This document shows positions 54,613-56,311 of a stretch of 56,311 nt of DNA, piece after piece. Source of the DNA: DATAPD01 sp036265385 (GTDB lineage Bacteria; Acidobacteriota; Terriglobia; Terriglobales; Acidobacteriaceae); the NCBI GenBank assembly GCA_036265385.1, contig DATAPD010000057.1:1-56311 (forward strand), in the 5' to 3' direction. Positions within the stretch are counted from its first letter, which is position 1, and every line of letters starts with the position of its first letter. The position numbers and the translations under genes were made by a program. A model generated the notes under the pieces. That model did no database searches and was not told where the DNA came from. It worked only from the letters and a program-made list of their open reading frames with translations.

Positions 54613-55572
54613 ATGACCGCAGCTTGCCGATTGATCGGGTGCATGCTGATTGCGGTTTCAATCCTGGATCAGTTTCAAACGCTCTTTTACCCCGCTGGGC
54701 ACGGAACGCTGAGCAGTTGGATCGGAAAAATCGTTTGGAGACTGATCCGGCCCATTGGGCGATGGAAGAAAAATGCCCTGACGTTCGCGGGACCGATCTC
54801 GATGCTGCTGATCATCGTGGTATGGGCCAATCTGCTTCTTTTCGGTTGGGCTTTGCTTTTTTATCCAGAGCTAGGTTCGTTCACGATGATGCAAGGAATC
54901 GATCCGCAACAACATCACACCTTCGCTGACGCGGTGAATATTTCATTGGGAAGCCTCATCACGCTCGCCGGAGACATGATGCCGACCAAGCGCTTCTTAC
55001 GCTTTGCCATGGGAGTTGAGGGAGTGGTCGGATTCGGATTGCTCACGGCGAGCGTGTCGTGGCTGCTCTCGGTATATCCAATTCTGGAAAGTGCGCGCAG
55101 TTTTGCTCAACAGGTCATGTCGATGTATAGCGCGCGTGAGAAGGCTAAGATCAACCTGCTTGATCTACCGGAATCTGAAGCTCTCACCATTTTTCTCGAA
55201 TTGGCGACACAACTTGCGACTGTTCGCAACCAGATGGCCCAGTTTCCAGTGACGTATTACTTCAACGTTGGCGAACGAAAAACAGGACTGTCCGTGGTAA
55301 TGCCGTTCGTCGCATATCTTGCGGACAAAGCCGAGGTTGATCAGCGGCCGGGAGTGCGCCTTGCGGGTTGTGTCCTAGGCCATGCTGTCAAGGCATTTGC
55401 TGAATTCATCGGCGGAACCTTTCTTGACTTGCCGAATGCCGACCGAAACTCGATCCTAATCGCGCTCGCAAAAGATCACATGAGGGAACCTGTTGGAGTC
55501 GATTTGATGCAGCGTAGTGGTGCGCTAAGCCGGGTTGTTACGGGCAGGCTAAATGCGCGAGAAGCTGGTTGA
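54613..55572 (+). CDS. ion-channel-like membrane protein
   Basis: A 319-residue protein with three membrane helices (about 7-25, 56-82 and 128-156). A pore-like reentrant segment (NISLGSLITLAGDMMP, about 105-122) lies between the last two, the arrangement of two-helix potassium-type channels. The selectivity filter TVGYG is replaced by TLAGD, so ion choice cannot be inferred. A soluble C-terminal half (about 160-319) has no clear domain. The ATG follows one base after the previous stop, so it is the last operon gene. Its relation to respiration is unexplained. Confidence 0.6.
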   Translation: MTAACRLIGCMLIAVSILDQFQTLFYPAGHGTLSSWIGKIVWRLIRPIGRWKKNALTFAGPISMLLIIVVWANLLLFGWALLFYPELGSFTMMQGIDPQQHHTFADAVNISLGSLITLAGDMMPTKRFLRFAMGVEGVVGFGLLTASVSWLLSVYPILESARSFAQQVMSMYSAREKAKINLLDLPESEALTIFLELATQLATVRNQMAQFPVTYYFNVGERKTGLSVVMPFVAYLADKAEVDQRPGVRLAGCVLGHAVKAFAEFIGGTFLDLPNADRNSILIALAKDHMREPVGVDLMQRSGALSRVVTGRLNAREAG

Positions 55573-55718
55573 CCCTTGAGAAGTTGGTGGGCGCTATAGG
55601 ATTCGAATCAACAACCAAACGTATTTTCAACAACATGCAGGACCCGGATGACAGTCTAAATCCTTGCAAGTCGTTCGAAGTTTCGCAAACAGCACGCAAA
55701 TGGCACGCAATTGAGTAG
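55569..55718 (+). pseudogene. integrase C-terminal tail remnant
   Basis: An open stretch overlapping the end of the channel gene in another frame reads LTLEKLVGAIGFESTT and on to KWHAIE then TAG. The sequence VGAIGFE(P)TT is the common tail of phage-type tyrosine recombinases. No upstream integrase body is present, so only the tail survives. It contains the right copy of the direct repeat. Confidence 0.45.
55589..55681 (+). repeat. right copy of diverged direct repeat
   Basis: Same direction as 44478-44570. Shared blocks are ggcgctata, attcgaat-aac, tttcaacaacat, ccggat and tcgttcgaag, in the same order and spacing within a few bases. Confidence 0.6.
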
Positions 55719-55853
55719 CAAAAGAACACCCTGTTCATGGGAGAGGGGGGAGTGTGAATGTTGAGAGCTTTCCCTCTGGAACCGTTGGCCAGTAATACGT
55801 ACATTGCTCCAAAACTCAAATTGAGGTCAGAACAGATGAAGGAGAGCTTAACA
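55719..55853. other. leader region of the terminase gene
   Basis: Short AT-richer stretch between the integrase-tail remnant and the terminase gene. It holds a good ribosome binding site (aaggagag, about 55839-55846). No gene seen. Confidence 0.4.
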
Positions 55854-56258
55854 ATGCCAAGGCCACGAAAACCGACGAGCCTCCTTGAGGCAGCAGGAAG
55901 CTTTGTTCGGCATCCAGAAAGACGGGCTTCACGCGCTTTTGAACCAGTTCCCGAAGGAACTCTAGGAGATGCGCCAGCACACCTGGAGGAGTATGAAAAG
56001 TCAGTCTGGAATGAGATCGCAACAGCACTCGCTTCGGGATTAGCAGTGCAACAAGATCGGGTGGCCTTTGAGCTTCTTATTTCCTTGGTATCACAATTCA
56101 GGCGTAACCGCGGTGGCATGAAATCGGGAGAATTGTCGCTGCTCTCTAGTCTACTCGGCCGATTTGGACTCACACCCTCGGATCGATCGAGAGTTTGCGT
56201 TAGCCCAAACAGTAGCAAGGATGCGCTAGACGAATTCCTAGCCGCGGGACGTCAATGA
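55854..56258 (+). CDS. phage terminase small subunit, P27 family
   Basis: A 134-residue protein. The opening MPRPRKPTSLLEAAGSF matches the conserved start of the P27 terminase small subunit family, and the middle (LEEYEKSVWNEIATALASG) and late segment (LLGRFGLTPSDRSRV) match its W-x-E helix and LSxFGLTPSSR motif. It recognises and feeds phage DNA for packaging. The large terminase subunit would be expected just to the right of the window. ATG at 55854 is chosen for the strong ribosome binding site and the family-like N terminus. Sign of a prophage at this edge. Confidence 0.75.
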   Translation: MPRPRKPTSLLEAAGSFVRHPERRASRAFEPVPEGTLGDAPAHLEEYEKSVWNEIATALASGLAVQQDRVAFELLISLVSQFRRNRGGMKSGELSLLSSLLGRFGLTPSDRSRVCVSPNSSKDALDEFLAAGRQ

Positions 56259-56311
56259 AGAAAGGGTAGGGGTGGGCGCAATCTCTAGGAGAACTCGAGG
56301 CGCGATGCCGG

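Noticed and set aside
55590..55625. tRNA 3'-end-like sequence (ggattcgaatc) that could mark a tRNA attachment site
   Set aside because: The arms beside the T-loop-like bases do not pair and no other tRNA arms are found. The translation as an integrase tail explains the sequence better.

Overview
This window looks like a chromosomal segment of an acidobacterium (class Terriglobia / Koribacteraceae type). That is an inference from gene content: a VWFA protein of the kind expanded in Acidobacteria, an Hfq-like protein with a divergent core, an HAF-repeat protein, several TonB C-terminal or two-domain signalling proteins, and moderate GC with frequent GTG and TTG starts. No rRNA, tRNA or CRISPR array is visible.

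Layout. 1-6016: a partial OmpR-type response regulator, a VWFA protein, a hydantoinase/oxoprolinase-type protein, a PilZ-TonB fusion, a small membrane protein and a frameshifted LuxR-type regulator. 6480-18602: a plus-strand exopolysaccharide cluster of Wzx/Wzy type, with export protein, chain-length protein, a BY-kinase relative that has lost its P-loop, initiating sugar transferase, polymerase/ligase, flippase, a glycosyltransferase, a tandem two-domain glycosyltransferase and RmlD. 19196-21827: a three-gene operon of membrane-anchored GcvH-like lipoyl protein, four-cluster Fe-S protein and NrfD/HybB-type membrane subunit, closed by a terminator and with no catalytic subunit in view. 22034-29514: HAF-repeat protein, anion permease, GAF/zinc-ribbon protein, a small coiled-coil protein with its own promoter and perfect terminator, Hfq-like protein, dCTP deaminase, HU and a site-2 protease homologue. 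29561-30121: three copies of a 45-bp palindromic-type repeat around a GIY-YIG pseudogene. 30163-44340: a minus-strand block with housekeeping genes (priA, family-4 UDG, coaBC, rpoZ, gmk, yicC, MsbA-like ABC exporter, rapZ), a B12/radical SAM protein and a diguanylate cyclase.

45358-55572 is a very compact ten-gene plus-strand operon, with most neighbours overlapping or less than 20 nt apart. It runs from a PQQ alcohol dehydrogenase carrying the lanthanide-type Asp-x-Asp signature, through its XoxJ-like binding protein and a cytochrome c, to a complete caa3-type oxidase (subunits II, I and III, CtaG, an extra small membrane protein, another lipoprotein cytochrome). It ends with a GlcG/HbpS-like heme-binding protein and an ion-channel-like protein. 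Read together this is a one-operon path from alcohol oxidation to oxygen. A DUF2231-type pseudogene with two lesions lies immediately upstream.

The ~11-kb cassette is bracketed by a diverged direct repeat (about 44478-44570 and 55589-55681). The right copy reads as the C-terminal tail typical of phage integrases, and it is followed by a P27-family terminase small subunit at 55854. The right edge is therefore probably the start of a prophage or phage remnant.
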